Shown here: positions 1-6,676 of the stretch, piece by piece
How the letters are laid out: each line of letters opens with the position of its first letter
How positions within the stretch are numbered: position 1 is the stretch's first letter
IMG/VR virus record: IMGVR_UViG_3300037189_013654
Location: 1-23,811 of that record
DNA length: 23,811 nucleotides
DNA from: a virus
Strand: one strand, 5' to 3'
Notes under the pieces: model-generated
The model's input: only the letters and a program-made list of their open reading frames with translations
Databases searched by the model: none
Told to the model about the DNA's origin: nothing
Position numbers and translations under genes: made by a program

Positions 1-342
1 AATAAAGAAATTTGGAATGATGATCTGAAGTCAAGAATCTACACTATCGCAGAAAAGATGGTAGAACTAGAAGATAAATTTATTGACCTTGCTTTTAATA
101 TGGGAGGTATCAGTGGTCTATCTTCTGAAGATGTAAAGACTTATATTCGTTATATTGCAGATCGTCGTTTGATTTCTTTGGGACTCAAGGGTGTATTCAA
201 AGTTAAAAAGAATCCATTGCCATGGGTTGAAGAGATGATCAATGCACCAACACACACCAATTTCTTTGAGAATCGTGCTACAGATTATTCAAAGGGTGCG
301 TTGTCTGGTAATTGGGAAACTGTATGGGGTAAAGCCGCATAA
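1..342 (+). CDS. nrdB: Ribonucleotide reductase class I small (beta) subunit, C-terminal part
   Basis: The reading frame is open from base 1, so the gene begins upstream of the window; only about 113 C-terminal residues are present. The stretch YIRYIADRRL, the NPLPW segment and the block NAPTHTNFFENRATDYSKG are typical of the C-terminus of the class Ia beta subunit, including the tail region that docks on the large subunit NrdA. The enzyme makes deoxynucleotides for phage DNA replication, with NrdB holding the diiron/tyrosyl radical centre; those residues lie upstream and cannot be checked. T4-like phages commonly carry nrdA and nrdB together. It is followed by a 113-base gap before pstS, so it likely ends its own transcription unit. 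Confidence 0.93.
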   Translation, partial: NKEIWNDDLKSRIYTIAEKMVELEDKFIDLAFNMGGISGLSSEDVKTYIRYIADRRLISLGLKGVFKVKKNPLPWVEEMINAPTHTNFFENRATDYSKGALSGNWETVWGKAA

Positions 343-343
343 T

Positions 344-351
344 ACTAAATA
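344..351 (+). promoter_or_regulatory. Possible T4-type late promoter octamer (ACTAAATA)
   Basis: The octamer resembles the T4 late promoter TATAAATA with two mismatches and sits just after the nrdB stop and about 105 bases before pstS. It is weak on its own; it is listed because similar octamers occur before other genes in the window. Confidence 0.25.
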
Positions 352-399
352 TAAAGTCTGATTATCTTTTGTGGTCGGACTATTAAAAAAAATTCTCAA

Positions 400-421
400 T
401 TGTTACAATTCCGTTGCAATT
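400..421 (+). promoter_or_regulatory. Candidate PhoB box upstream of pstS
   Basis: Two tandem 11-base units, TTGTTACAATT and CCGTTGCAATT, lie 35 bases before the pstS start. PhoB boxes are 11-base direct repeats of a CTGTCAT-like heptamer followed by four A/T bases; the units here have the same architecture (heptamer plus AATT) with pyrimidine exchanges in the heptamer. Cyanophage pstS genes are known to be under host PhoB control, so the position fits. No clear -10 is seen; tagtct at 434-439 is a weak candidate. The repeat is seen; PhoB binding is inferred. Confidence 0.5.
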
Positions 422-455
422 GAAATGTTTTAGTAGTCTAACCATAGGAGATAAT

Positions 456-1481
456 ATGAAGCAGTTTTTAGCATCTATTCTATTAGCAGTATCTTCGGTC
501 GTATCAGCAGCAGAACTCACTGGCGCTGGTGCGACCTTTCCATTTCCAATCTATGCAAAGTGGGCTGAAGCATATAAAGCACAAACTGGCATTGGTCTAA
601 ATTATCAATCAATTGGTTCTGGTGGTGGCATCAAACAAATCAAAGCAAAAACAGTAGACTTTGGTGCAAGTGATATGCCACTGAAAAAAGAAGAATTGGA
701 CAAAGAAGGTCTTGTTCAATTTCCAGCAATCATTGGTGGTGTCGTGCCAGTTTTCAATCTTGATGGTGTAGCACCAGGTCAATTGAAGTTGACACCAGAA
801 GTTATTGCAAACATTCATATGGGTAAAATCACAAAATGGAATGACAAAGCAATTACTGATTTGAATCCTGGTGTGAATCTTCCAGCATTAGCAATCACTG
901 TAATTCATCGTGCAGATGGTTCGGGCACTACATTTATCTGGACAAATTTCTTGGGTAAAGCAAACGCAGAGTTTGCAAAAACTGTCGGTGAAGGCACAGC
1001 AGTCAAATGGCCTGTTGGTGTAGGTGGTAAAGGCAATGAGGGCGTTGCAGCACAAGTGCAGAGAATCAAAGGCGCATTTGGATATGTTGAGTATGCATTT
1101 GCAAAGAGAAACAAAATTGCATTTGCACAATTGAAGAATCGTGATGGTGTTTTTGTATTACCTGATGATTCTACATTCAAAGCAGCCGCAGCAGGTGCAG
1201 ATTGGAACAATGCACCAGGCATGTATTTGTTACTCACATGGCAAACAGGCAAAGATGCATGGCCAGCAACTGGTGCAAGTTTTATCCTGATGCACAAACA
1301 GCAAGCAGATGCACTAACGGGTCGTGCAATTCTTAAATTCTTTGATTGGTCATATAAGAATGGCGCACAAATGGCAACAGAATTAGAATACGTTCATATG
1401 CCAGCCGATGTAATTAAATTAGTTCAGGAAAACTGGAAGAAAGATTTCCGTGGTCCAGACAACAACCCAATTTGGAAATAA
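456..1481 (+). CDS. pstS: Phosphate ABC transporter periplasmic phosphate-binding protein PstS
   Basis: A protein of 341 residues. The start at 456 was chosen because it has AGGAG seven bases upstream and begins a clean signal peptide (MKQFLASILLAVSSVVSA); an in-frame ATG at 414 would place extra polar residues before it and overlaps the candidate Pho box. The mature start contains the PstS signature GAGATFPFPIYAKWAEAY, followed by IGSGGGIKQI and FGASDMPL, and later the GSGTTFIWTNFL phosphate-binding loop. It captures inorganic phosphate in the host periplasm and passes it to the host PstCAB importer, for which no genes are seen here. It is 9 bases from the porin gene, so the two are likely co-transcribed. 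Phage pstS is known from marine T4-like cyanophages as a host-derived metabolic gene. Confidence 0.96.
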   Translation: MKQFLASILLAVSSVVSAAELTGAGATFPFPIYAKWAEAYKAQTGIGLNYQSIGSGGGIKQIKAKTVDFGASDMPLKKEELDKEGLVQFPAIIGGVVPVFNLDGVAPGQLKLTPEVIANIHMGKITKWNDKAITDLNPGVNLPALAITVIHRADGSGTTFIWTNFLGKANAEFAKTVGEGTAVKWPVGVGGKGNEGVAAQVQRIKGAFGYVEYAFAKRNKIAFAQLKNRDGVFVLPDDSTFKAAAAGADWNNAPGMYLLLTWQTGKDAWPATGASFILMHKQQADALTGRAILKFFDWSYKNGAQMATELEYVHMPADVIKLVQENWKKDFRGPDNNPIWK

Positions 1482-1490
1482 GGATAAATC

Positions 1491-2897
1491 ATGAAATTAT
1501 TAAAAAAACTTTCTATCGTAATTGCACTGGCAACAGTAATTCCTGCACATGCTGATGAGTATAAAGATACTCTGAATATTCTAAGAGAGAAGAATATAAT
1601 CACTCAACAAGAATATGACAATAAACTCAAAGCATATGAAGAGAAAGAAGAAAACAAAAAATTTGCAGAGCAAAGAATTGATAAAGATGTTAGCGATTCA
1701 GTCAAATACAGACAAGCAAGAGCAAATGATGGTTCAGTTATGGAAAATGGAATCGGACTAAAAAGCAAAGATGGTAACAATACTATTCAGCTTACAGGGC
1801 GAGTACACATGGACTACCGTTACTACACACCAGACTATGGAACAAGTCAAACGACAGATGCATATCAAAACTTAACTGAAATTCGTCGTGCAAGATTTGG
1901 TGTACGTGGTCAGTTTCAAAAAGACTTCAAGTACGAAATAGTTGGTAACTTCGGTAACGATGTTGGCGCATCATCTACATCAACGTTGATGGATGTGGCT
2001 TGGGTAAACTATGCTGCAAATCCTGAAATGCAGTTTCAGTTTGGTCTGTTCAAAATGCCATTCAGTCTTGAACAGTTGACTAGCTCAAACAACATTGATT
2101 TTATGGAGCGCAGTTTGGTTGGTCAAGTTGAGGGTGAATTTATTCCTTCAAAAGAAACCGGATTTATGGTGCATGGTGTACCGAAAGCAGGTTTGACTTA
2201 TGCTGTTGCTGCAAGCCGTGGTCGTGGTAATAAAGATGCAGTCAATGATGGTTTTGATTACATCGGTCGTGTTACCACAAACATTGCTGAGTTGCAAGGT
2301 AGCAAAGCTTATATTGCACACCTAGGTGCTGCTTATAGTCTAGGCGATATCAAAGGTGGTGTGACTCCTGCAAGTGGTAGAACTGAGAGTAGATCACAAA
2401 GTGCTTTCTTTACAGGTCCTGCATTGAGTGGTGATACCGTTAGAACACGCCAAGGTCTTGAAGCAGCAGTTGCATACAATGCACTAAAAGTTCAAGCTGA
2501 ACACTTTAATTTCAAGTACGATCCAACAACAGGTAATAATCAAGAAATTAAAGGTTACTATGTACAAGCTGTGTACAATCTAACTGGTGAATCATTCAAC
2601 TACAAAGATGGTGCATTTAGTTCCGTCAAACCAGCAAACTCTATTGACAAAGGTGGTCGTGGTGCATGGCAAGTTGGTGTACGTATGAGTGAGTTTGATG
2701 CTGGTGATATTGCTGTTGCTACTGGTAAAACCAATCGTGCTACTGCTATGACATATGGTATCACTTGGCTTGCTACTGACAACCTTCGTTTCATGTTAAA
2801 TTATGTTGATACAAAGTTTGATGCATTAGTTGGTTCATCAGGTAGTCGTGTAAATGGTGATAAAGCCATTATGTTTAGAAGTCAATTGAATTTCTAA
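1491..2897 (+). CDS. Phosphate-selective outer-membrane porin (OprP/OprO type)
   Basis: A protein of 468 residues, close to the usual OprP/OprO length. It has a signal peptide (MKLLKKLSIVIALATVIPAHA, cut before DEY), a charged helical segment with IITQQEYDNKL at about residues 35-47, then a beta-rich barrel. Family features are the RRARFGVRGQFQKDFKYEI strand, the segment VAWVNYAANPEMQFQFGLFKMPFSLEQ and NNIDFMERS. The chain ends in a terminal phenylalanine (RSQLNF), the signal for outer-membrane barrel insertion. OprP and OprO form trimeric channels for phosphate or polyphosphate that bacteria induce under phosphate starvation. It directly follows pstS, with GGA (tAAGGATAAatc) as ribosome site. 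Ion selectivity cannot be judged from sequence, and a general porin of the same fold is possible. Confidence 0.86.
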   Translation: MKLLKKLSIVIALATVIPAHADEYKDTLNILREKNIITQQEYDNKLKAYEEKEENKKFAEQRIDKDVSDSVKYRQARANDGSVMENGIGLKSKDGNNTIQLTGRVHMDYRYYTPDYGTSQTTDAYQNLTEIRRARFGVRGQFQKDFKYEIVGNFGNDVGASSTSTLMDVAWVNYAANPEMQFQFGLFKMPFSLEQLTSSNNIDFMERSLVGQVEGEFIPSKETGFMVHGVPKAGLTYAVAASRGRGNKDAVNDGFDYIGRVTTNIAELQGSKAYIAHLGAAYSLGDIKGGVTPASGRTESRSQSAFFTGPALSGDTVRTRQGLEAAVAYNALKVQAEHFNFKYDPTTGNNQEIKGYYVQAVYNLTGESFNYKDGAFSSVKPANSIDKGGRGAWQVGVRMSEFDAGDIAVATGKTNRATAMTYGITWLATDNLRFMLNYVDTKFDALVGSSGSRVNGDKAIMFRSQLNF

Positions 2898-2912
2898 CCT
2901 TTTTAAAAATCG

Positions 2913-2949
2913 GTCACAACGATCAGGTGACTCTGGATCCGTAACCAGA
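2913..2949 (+). other. Two abutting small hairpins before the metallophosphoesterase gene
   Basis: GTCAC (2913-2917) pairs with GTGAC (2927-2931), and TCTGG (2932-2936) pairs with CCAGA (2945-2949), giving two adjacent 5-bp stems in the 58-base gap after the porin stop. No Shine-Dalgarno sequence precedes the next start at 2956, so these could act in RNA processing or translational control. There is no U-run directly after, so they are not a standard terminator. Confidence 0.35.
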
Positions 2950-2955
2950 ATTTCT

Positions 2956-3747
2956 ATGCAAAAAACATATCGTAGTATTTTCATCTCAGATGTTCACCTT
3001 GGCACGAAAGATTGCAAGGCTGAAGCACTTAACAATTTCCTCAAACACAACACATGCGACACGTTATATCTTGTTGGTGATATCATTGATGGCTGGAAAA
3101 TAAAACAGAATAAATGGCGTTGGAAACAAAGTCACACAAATGTTGTTCGTAGAGTTTTGGGCCATGCAAAAAAAGGAACAAGAGTAGTGTATGTTTTAGG
3201 AAATCATGATGAGTTTTTAAGACCATTTCTGCAATATAATTTAAGTTTTGGTGCCATGGAAATGGTCAATCAATGTGAACATATCGGTGCCGATGGTAAA
3301 CACTATTTGGTGATTCATGGTGATTTATTTGATGGTATTACAAGACTAGCACCATGGATATCTTTTTTAGGAGACAGAGCATATGATTGCATCTTATCAG
3401 TTAATAGTAAATTTAATTGGATCTTACATAGAATTGGTGTTGGTTATTTTAGCCTTAGTCGTTTCCTTAAGCACCGAGTAAAAAAAGCCGTAGATTTTAT
3501 CTTTCAATTTGAAAAAAATCTAGCAGGTTATTGCAAGAAAAAAGGATATGATGGTGTGATATGTGGACATATACATCATGCTGAGATAAAAGAGATAGAC
3601 GGTGTAACTTATATGAATGATGGTGATTGGGTTGAATCATTAACAGCATTAGTTGAGCATCACGATGGCCGATGGGAAATAATCACATGGACACAAGAGA
3701 ACGATAATGTGGTTGATGACAACAATGATTTACTACTTAAAATTTGA
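2956..3747 (+). CDS. COG2908 calcineurin-like metallophosphoesterase (LpxH/PlcP-like)
   Basis: A protein of 263 residues with all metal-binding motifs of the family: DVH at residues 12-14, GDIID at 41-45, GNHDE at 82-86, HGD at 121-123 and GHIHH at 204-208. The C-terminal stretch NDGDWVESLTALVEHHDGRWEI matches the longer COG2908 proteins of proteobacteria. COG2908 includes LpxH (UDP-2,3-diacylglucosamine hydrolysis in lipid A synthesis) and PlcP, the phosphorus-stress phospholipase C that removes phosphate head groups so that phospholipids can be replaced by glycolipids. The context (pstS and porin upstream, glycosyltransferase downstream) favours a PlcP-like role, but sequence alone does not separate the two. 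The start has no clear ribosome site. It probably acts at the cytoplasmic membrane surface. Confidence 0.82.
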   Translation: MQKTYRSIFISDVHLGTKDCKAEALNNFLKHNTCDTLYLVGDIIDGWKIKQNKWRWKQSHTNVVRRVLGHAKKGTRVVYVLGNHDEFLRPFLQYNLSFGAMEMVNQCEHIGADGKHYLVIHGDLFDGITRLAPWISFLGDRAYDCILSVNSKFNWILHRIGVGYFSLSRFLKHRVKKAVDFIFQFEKNLAGYCKKKGYDGVICGHIHHAEIKEIDGVTYMNDGDWVESLTALVEHHDGRWEIITWTQENDNVVDDNNDLLLKI

Positions 3748-3767
3748 ACAATTTAAGGTTATAGAAA

Positions 3768-4487
3768 ATGCCAAAAAATAAACTGAGTGAAAAAGTTACG
3801 ATTGTAATACCATGTAAAAACGAAGAAAGTTACATTCATAACTTATTAAGAGCTTTACGATTACAAAAAATCGGAGATACAAAAATTATTATTGCAGATA
3901 GTTCTACTGATAATACAAGGCAAGTTATAAGAGATAATAGTGCTTTCTTAAATATTGAAATCATTGACGGTGGACCAGTGGCAGTAGCTAGAAATAATGC
4001 CGCCAAGTTGGTTACCACACCTTATATTCTATTCATTGATTCAGATGTTTGTTTTTGTGATAGTTATACTATACGTAATGTCGTTGAAGAAATAGAATTT
4101 TATAATTTGGATTTAATCGGAGCAAAAATATATTGTTATGATGATGATTGGCGAGCAAGTATTGGATTTGCCATTTTCAATTTTCTGAATAATATTTTAA
4201 AATATTTTAGTCCATTCGCTGTCGGTGCATTTATGCTTACCCGAAGAGATAAGTTTGAAGAGTATGGTGGTTTTCCAGAAAAATACACAACTTCTGAAGA
4301 TTTCTTTCTTTCAAGAATGTACGATCCAAAAAAATTTAAAATTACTGAACATTATTTTGGACAAGATTCCCGTAGATTCAAAAAGATGGGATATTTCGGC
4401 ATGGCCACCTATCTCATTAAAAATTTTATAAATCGTAATAACAAAAAATACTGGGATAAGTTAGACGGGACCAAATACTGGGAATAG
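3768..4487 (+). CDS. Family 2 (GT-A fold) glycosyltransferase
   Basis: A protein of 239 residues. The N-terminal strand VTIVIPCKNEESYI (10-23), the IIIADSSTDNT segment (40-50) and the metal/nucleotide-sugar DSD motif at 91-93 define a GT-A fold, GT2-type enzyme. An acidic SED at about 181-183 after GGFPEKY could supply the catalytic base. Hydrophobic stretches at about 130-155 suggest membrane contact, as in lipid glycosyltransferases, but there are no clear full transmembrane helices. It lies 20 bases after the metallophosphoesterase with AAGGTT upstream. In phosphorus-starved proteobacteria plcP is paired with a lipid glycosyltransferase gene (agt), so glycosylation of diacylglycerol is a reasonable hypothesis; modification of LPS is the main alternative. 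Confidence 0.82.
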   Translation: MPKNKLSEKVTIVIPCKNEESYIHNLLRALRLQKIGDTKIIIADSSTDNTRQVIRDNSAFLNIEIIDGGPVAVARNNAAKLVTTPYILFIDSDVCFCDSYTIRNVVEEIEFYNLDLIGAKIYCYDDDWRASIGFAIFNFLNNILKYFSPFAVGAFMLTRRDKFEEYGGFPEKYTTSEDFFLSRMYDPKKFKITEHYFGQDSRRFKKMGYFGMATYLIKNFINRNNKKYWDKLDGTKYWE

Positions 4488-4495
4488 TCTAAATA
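4488..4495 (+). promoter_or_regulatory. Candidate T4-type late promoter octamer (TCTAAATA)
   Basis: One mismatch to the T4 late promoter TATAAATA, placed just after the glycosyltransferase stop and 31 bases before the next start. It could drive the exported-protein and nuclease genes late in infection. Confidence 0.4.
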
Positions 4496-4525
4496 AATGT
4501 TTACTGCCCAATATAGGGAGGCACC

Positions 4526-4981
4526 ATGAAACATTTATTTACATTTGTCATGGTAATTTTGCTATCTTTTTCTGCTTTTGCTGAAAACGAACGCTTTGAA
4601 TTAAACTTTAACGATAACAAAGTAGTGCATGATGATTCTGATTGGGAATTTTTAATGCATGAATACACATATATTTTCTCAGTCAGCAAAAAAATTCATA
4701 TGCTAGACAGAGATAATTTTATAGTTCATTCATATATTGAATTTGACACGCCGTACACATATTCTACATTCAGCGAACCCACATACAAGATATATACAAT
4801 GGGCATTTTAAGTTGCTCAAGAAAAGCATTTATGTTGTTGCGTCAAGTATATGTAAAAGAAGATAGTAAGATACAAGCAATTCAACCAATTCAACCAAAT
4901 GAATATGTCTCTGAAGTTGAAGTGCCGGGAACGGCAAGAAATCAGATGTATTTAAAAGTATGTTCAGGAGAAACTGTATGA
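4526..4981 (+). CDS. Exported protein of unknown function
   Basis: A protein of 151 residues with a clear signal peptide (MKHLFTFVMVILLSFSAFA, cut before ENE). The ribosome site GGGAGG lies seven bases before the start. The mature part is beta-rich with aromatic residues and two cysteines (ILSCSRKAF and LKVCSGE) that may form a disulfide in the periplasm. The layout (short exported domain, two distant cysteines) recalls small surface-adhesin-E-like proteins, but the similarity is too weak to name it. It shares a 4-base ATGA overlap with the exported nuclease downstream, so the two are translated together and may work in the same compartment. Confidence 0.8.
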   Translation: MKHLFTFVMVILLSFSAFAENERFELNFNDNKVVHDDSDWEFLMHEYTYIFSVSKKIHMLDRDNFIVHSYIEFDTPYTYSTFSEPTYKIYTMGILSCSRKAFMLLRQVYVKEDSKIQAIQPIQPNEYVSEVEVPGTARNQMYLKVCSGETV

Positions 4982-5424
4982 AAAAATTTTATGCCGCAGT
5001 AGGATTTTTATTTTTATGTTTAGTATTGCCAGCACATGCACAAAAAACACCGCAGGGTGTAATGTATGATGCACAAATCGTCCGTGTAAGTGATGGTGAT
5101 ACTATCGTTATCGCAGCACCATTTTTACCAGCACCATTAAAACCAGAATTAGCAGTTCGCATTTATGGTGTTGACACACCAGAGAAGGGCCATCGTGCCC
5201 AATGTCCACAAGAAAACGAAAGAGGTTTACTTGCATCTAAGTTTACCAATAATGCAGTTGCAAAATCAACCAAACGTCAAGTTGTTCTCTATGGTTGGGA
5301 CAAGTTTGGTGGTCGTGTATTAGGCGATATCGTGCTTGATGGACAAAGCCTTCGTGGTATGTTAATTCAAAACGGGTTTGCACGTGAATATTTTGGTGAA
5401 GCAAAACAATCATGGTGTAACTAA
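4978..5424 (+). CDS. Exported thermonuclease (staphylococcal nuclease-like)
   Basis: A protein of 148 residues. The ATG at 4978 was chosen over an upstream in-frame ATG at 4960 because it overlaps the previous stop as ATGA and begins a signal peptide (MKKFYAAVGFLFLCLVLPAHA). The SNase domain follows: VSDGDTI at 37-43 with calcium-site aspartates, VRIYGVDTPEKG at 60-71 with the catalytic-type R61 and E69, and DKFGGRVLGDI at 108-118 giving the second catalytic arginine (R113). The enzyme would cut DNA or RNA in the periplasm or outside the cell. Next to phosphate-uptake genes, one role could be releasing nucleic-acid phosphate; protection against superinfecting DNA is an alternative. Confidence 0.88.
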   Translation: MKKFYAAVGFLFLCLVLPAHAQKTPQGVMYDAQIVRVSDGDTIVIAAPFLPAPLKPELAVRIYGVDTPEKGHRAQCPQENERGLLASKFTNNAVAKSTKRQVVLYGWDKFGGRVLGDIVLDGQSLRGMLIQNGFAREYFGEAKQSWCN

Positions 5425-5597
5425 TGAATATCAATCATACCTGCTCCGCATGTGCATCCGAATTTAGTATCTCTTATGATGAGATGCACACAGAATCAGA
5501 TCCAAGCTTTTGCCCATTTTGTGGTGAGTATTTAATTCTTGATGAAGAAGATTTTGATCAGGATTTACATGACGATAAAGATGAAGAACCTCTATGA
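5424..5597 (+). CDS. Small acidic zinc-ribbon protein
   Basis: A protein of 57 residues starting on a TAATG overlap with the nuclease stop and ending on an ATGA overlap with the next gene. Two CxxC pairs, CSAC near residue 7 and CPFC near residue 29, form a likely four-cysteine zinc site; the rest is very acidic (DEEDFDQDLHDDKDEE). Its function is unknown. Such mini zinc ribbons are common in T4-like phages as possible binding partners of nucleic acid or host polymerase. Confidence 0.75.
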   Translation: MNINHTCSACASEFSISYDEMHTESDPSFCPFCGEYLILDEEDFDQDLHDDKDEEPL

Positions 5598-6010
5598 CAT
5601 GGTACTATGATGGTGTGCCATTTGATGACGATGGCACATCATTTGGTTTTGTGTATCTGATAGAAAATCTAATCACAGGTAAAAAATATATTGGACGCAA
5701 ATACTTTAGTAAAGCTGGTTACCGTCAAGTCAACGGCAAAAGAAAAAAAATCAGAAAAACCAGTGACTGGGAAACCTATTACAGTTCCAACGAAACACTC
5801 AAAAGAGAAGTAACCGAGTTAGGCGCACATAATTTCCGCAGAACAATTCTATACTTGTGCAAAAGCAGATCGGAATGTTCGTATTGGGAGACGTTTGAAA
5901 TATTCTCCAGACATGCATTATTAGACGAATCCTTCTATAACGATTGGGTATCGGCTAAGATACGCAAAGCCCACCTAAAAAATGTGCGGTTGCAGCATAA
6001 AACCGCATAA
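5594..6010 (+). CDS. GIY-YIG-type putative endonuclease (Seg-like)
   Basis: A protein of 138 residues. The segment FVYLIENLITGKKYIGRKYF (19-38) is a GIY-YIG core with the first triad as VYL and the second as YIG, followed by the arginine (R35) expected after YIG. A basic region KRKKIRKTSDWETYY (49-63) follows, as in phage putative endonucleases of the T4 Seg type. The catalytic glutamate further on could be in ECSYWETFE. It may be a free-standing homing endonuclease or a repair/recombination nuclease; no intron is seen nearby. Confidence 0.8.
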   Translation: MTWYYDGVPFDDDGTSFGFVYLIENLITGKKYIGRKYFSKAGYRQVNGKRKKIRKTSDWETYYSSNETLKREVTELGAHNFRRTILYLCKSRSECSYWETFEIFSRHALLDESFYNDWVSAKIRKAHLKNVRLQHKTA

Positions 6011-6013
6011 ATA
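6006..6013 (+). promoter_or_regulatory. Candidate T4-type late promoter octamer (CATAAATA)
   Basis: One mismatch to TATAAATA and of the NATAAATA form described for marine T4-like phages. It overlaps the stop of the GIY-YIG gene and lies about 50 bases before the next likely start. Confidence 0.5.
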
Positions 6014-6061
6014 AAGTTGACGGTGCCTAATGGGACTGTTCAATTTTATAGGAGAGTAGTT

Positions 6062-6208
6062 TTGTTTAAAAAAATAGTTGAGTGGTTTACAAAACCTCAA
6101 ATAACGGATATTGAGTATTACATCGCCTCAAGAGATCCGAAATCACCTGCCGATGTAGAACAGCTTATCAAAGAGTTCAACCAAAAAAGGAAATTACAAT
6201 GTTTTTAA
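6062..6208 (+). CDS. Small protein with TTG start, DUF3563-like helical
   Basis: The likely product has 48 residues and starts at TTG (6062) because GGAG lies at 6051-6054 with good spacing; the upstream in-frame ATG at 6017 has no ribosome site and lies close to the late-promoter octamer. The sequence (FKKIVEWFTKPQITDIEYYI, then SPADVEQLIKEFNQKRK) is an amphipathic helical protein recalling the small DUF3563 family. Function is unknown. It overlaps the next gene by 10 bases. Confidence 0.6.
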   Translation: MFKKIVEWFTKPQITDIEYYIASRDPKSPADVEQLIKEFNQKRKLQCF

Positions 6209-6459
6209 ATCAACCACAATTCCCCACATTCTATACCTGGAATGACATTCAGCGCAAATCTGAAACAATTGCCATGAAAACTGTTGACTTCAACAAGAGT
6301 TTAGTAGATAATACTCTTAACTTCATTGATGATATTACAGATAGAAACTTTACTACATATACGAAGAAAGCATTAAACTTCAATCAAAATGTAGCGGAAG
6401 ATGCGAAAAAAATCATCAAGTCAGAGTCAGTCTCAGAAAACAAAGGAACTAAGTCTTGA
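6199..6459 (+). CDS. Small helical protein, possibly phasin-like
   Basis: A protein of 86 residues with GGAAAT before the start. The middle (about residues 27-75: TVDFNKSLVDNTLNFIDDI and the following TKKALNFNQNVAEDAKKII) is an amphipathic helix without strong membrane segments, similar in style to phasins, which coat polyhydroxyalkanoate granules. The likeness is by pattern only. A structural or scaffold coiled coil is equally possible. Confidence 0.6.
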   Translation: MFLNQPQFPTFYTWNDIQRKSETIAMKTVDFNKSLVDNTLNFIDDITDRNFTTYTKKALNFNQNVAEDAKKIIKSESVSENKGTKS

Positions 6460-6673
6460 TATTGAATTCAAGACTAAATTCTGGCAACCAGTAGTAAAAA
6501 ACGGTTGGTGGATGAAATTCTCCACCTACCGTGATCATTATATATTATTGACTGTTGTATCAACACATACATGTCAAACAATCATACGTTATTATGAAGA
6601 TGAACAAGATGCAGTTCAGTTTATAAATTTCATCACCGCATGTGATTCCCAATCAATCTTTCAATCGGCATAA
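6401..6673 (+). CDS. Hypothetical protein, start uncertain
   Basis: The frame is open from ATG 6401 (90 residues), overlapping the previous gene by 59 bases. That ATG has a GGAAG only one base before it, which is too close, and the first residues (KKSSSQSQSQKTKE) look like out-of-frame noise. A start near 6455-6463 on a rare codon, just after AAAGGAAC, would give about 70 residues beginning DIEFKTKFWQPVVKNGWW. The rest has aromatic strands, and no family is recognised. Confidence 0.55.
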   Translation: MRKKSSSQSQSQKTKELSLDIEFKTKFWQPVVKNGWWMKFSTYRDHYILLTVVSTHTCQTIIRYYEDEQDAVQFINFITACDSQSIFQSA

Positions 6674-6676
6674 ATT

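Noticed and set aside
905-1297. Minus-strand frame of 130 residues
   Set aside because: Lies wholly opposite pstS, with no ribosome site and a cysteine-rich, low-quality product; a shadow of the coding strand.
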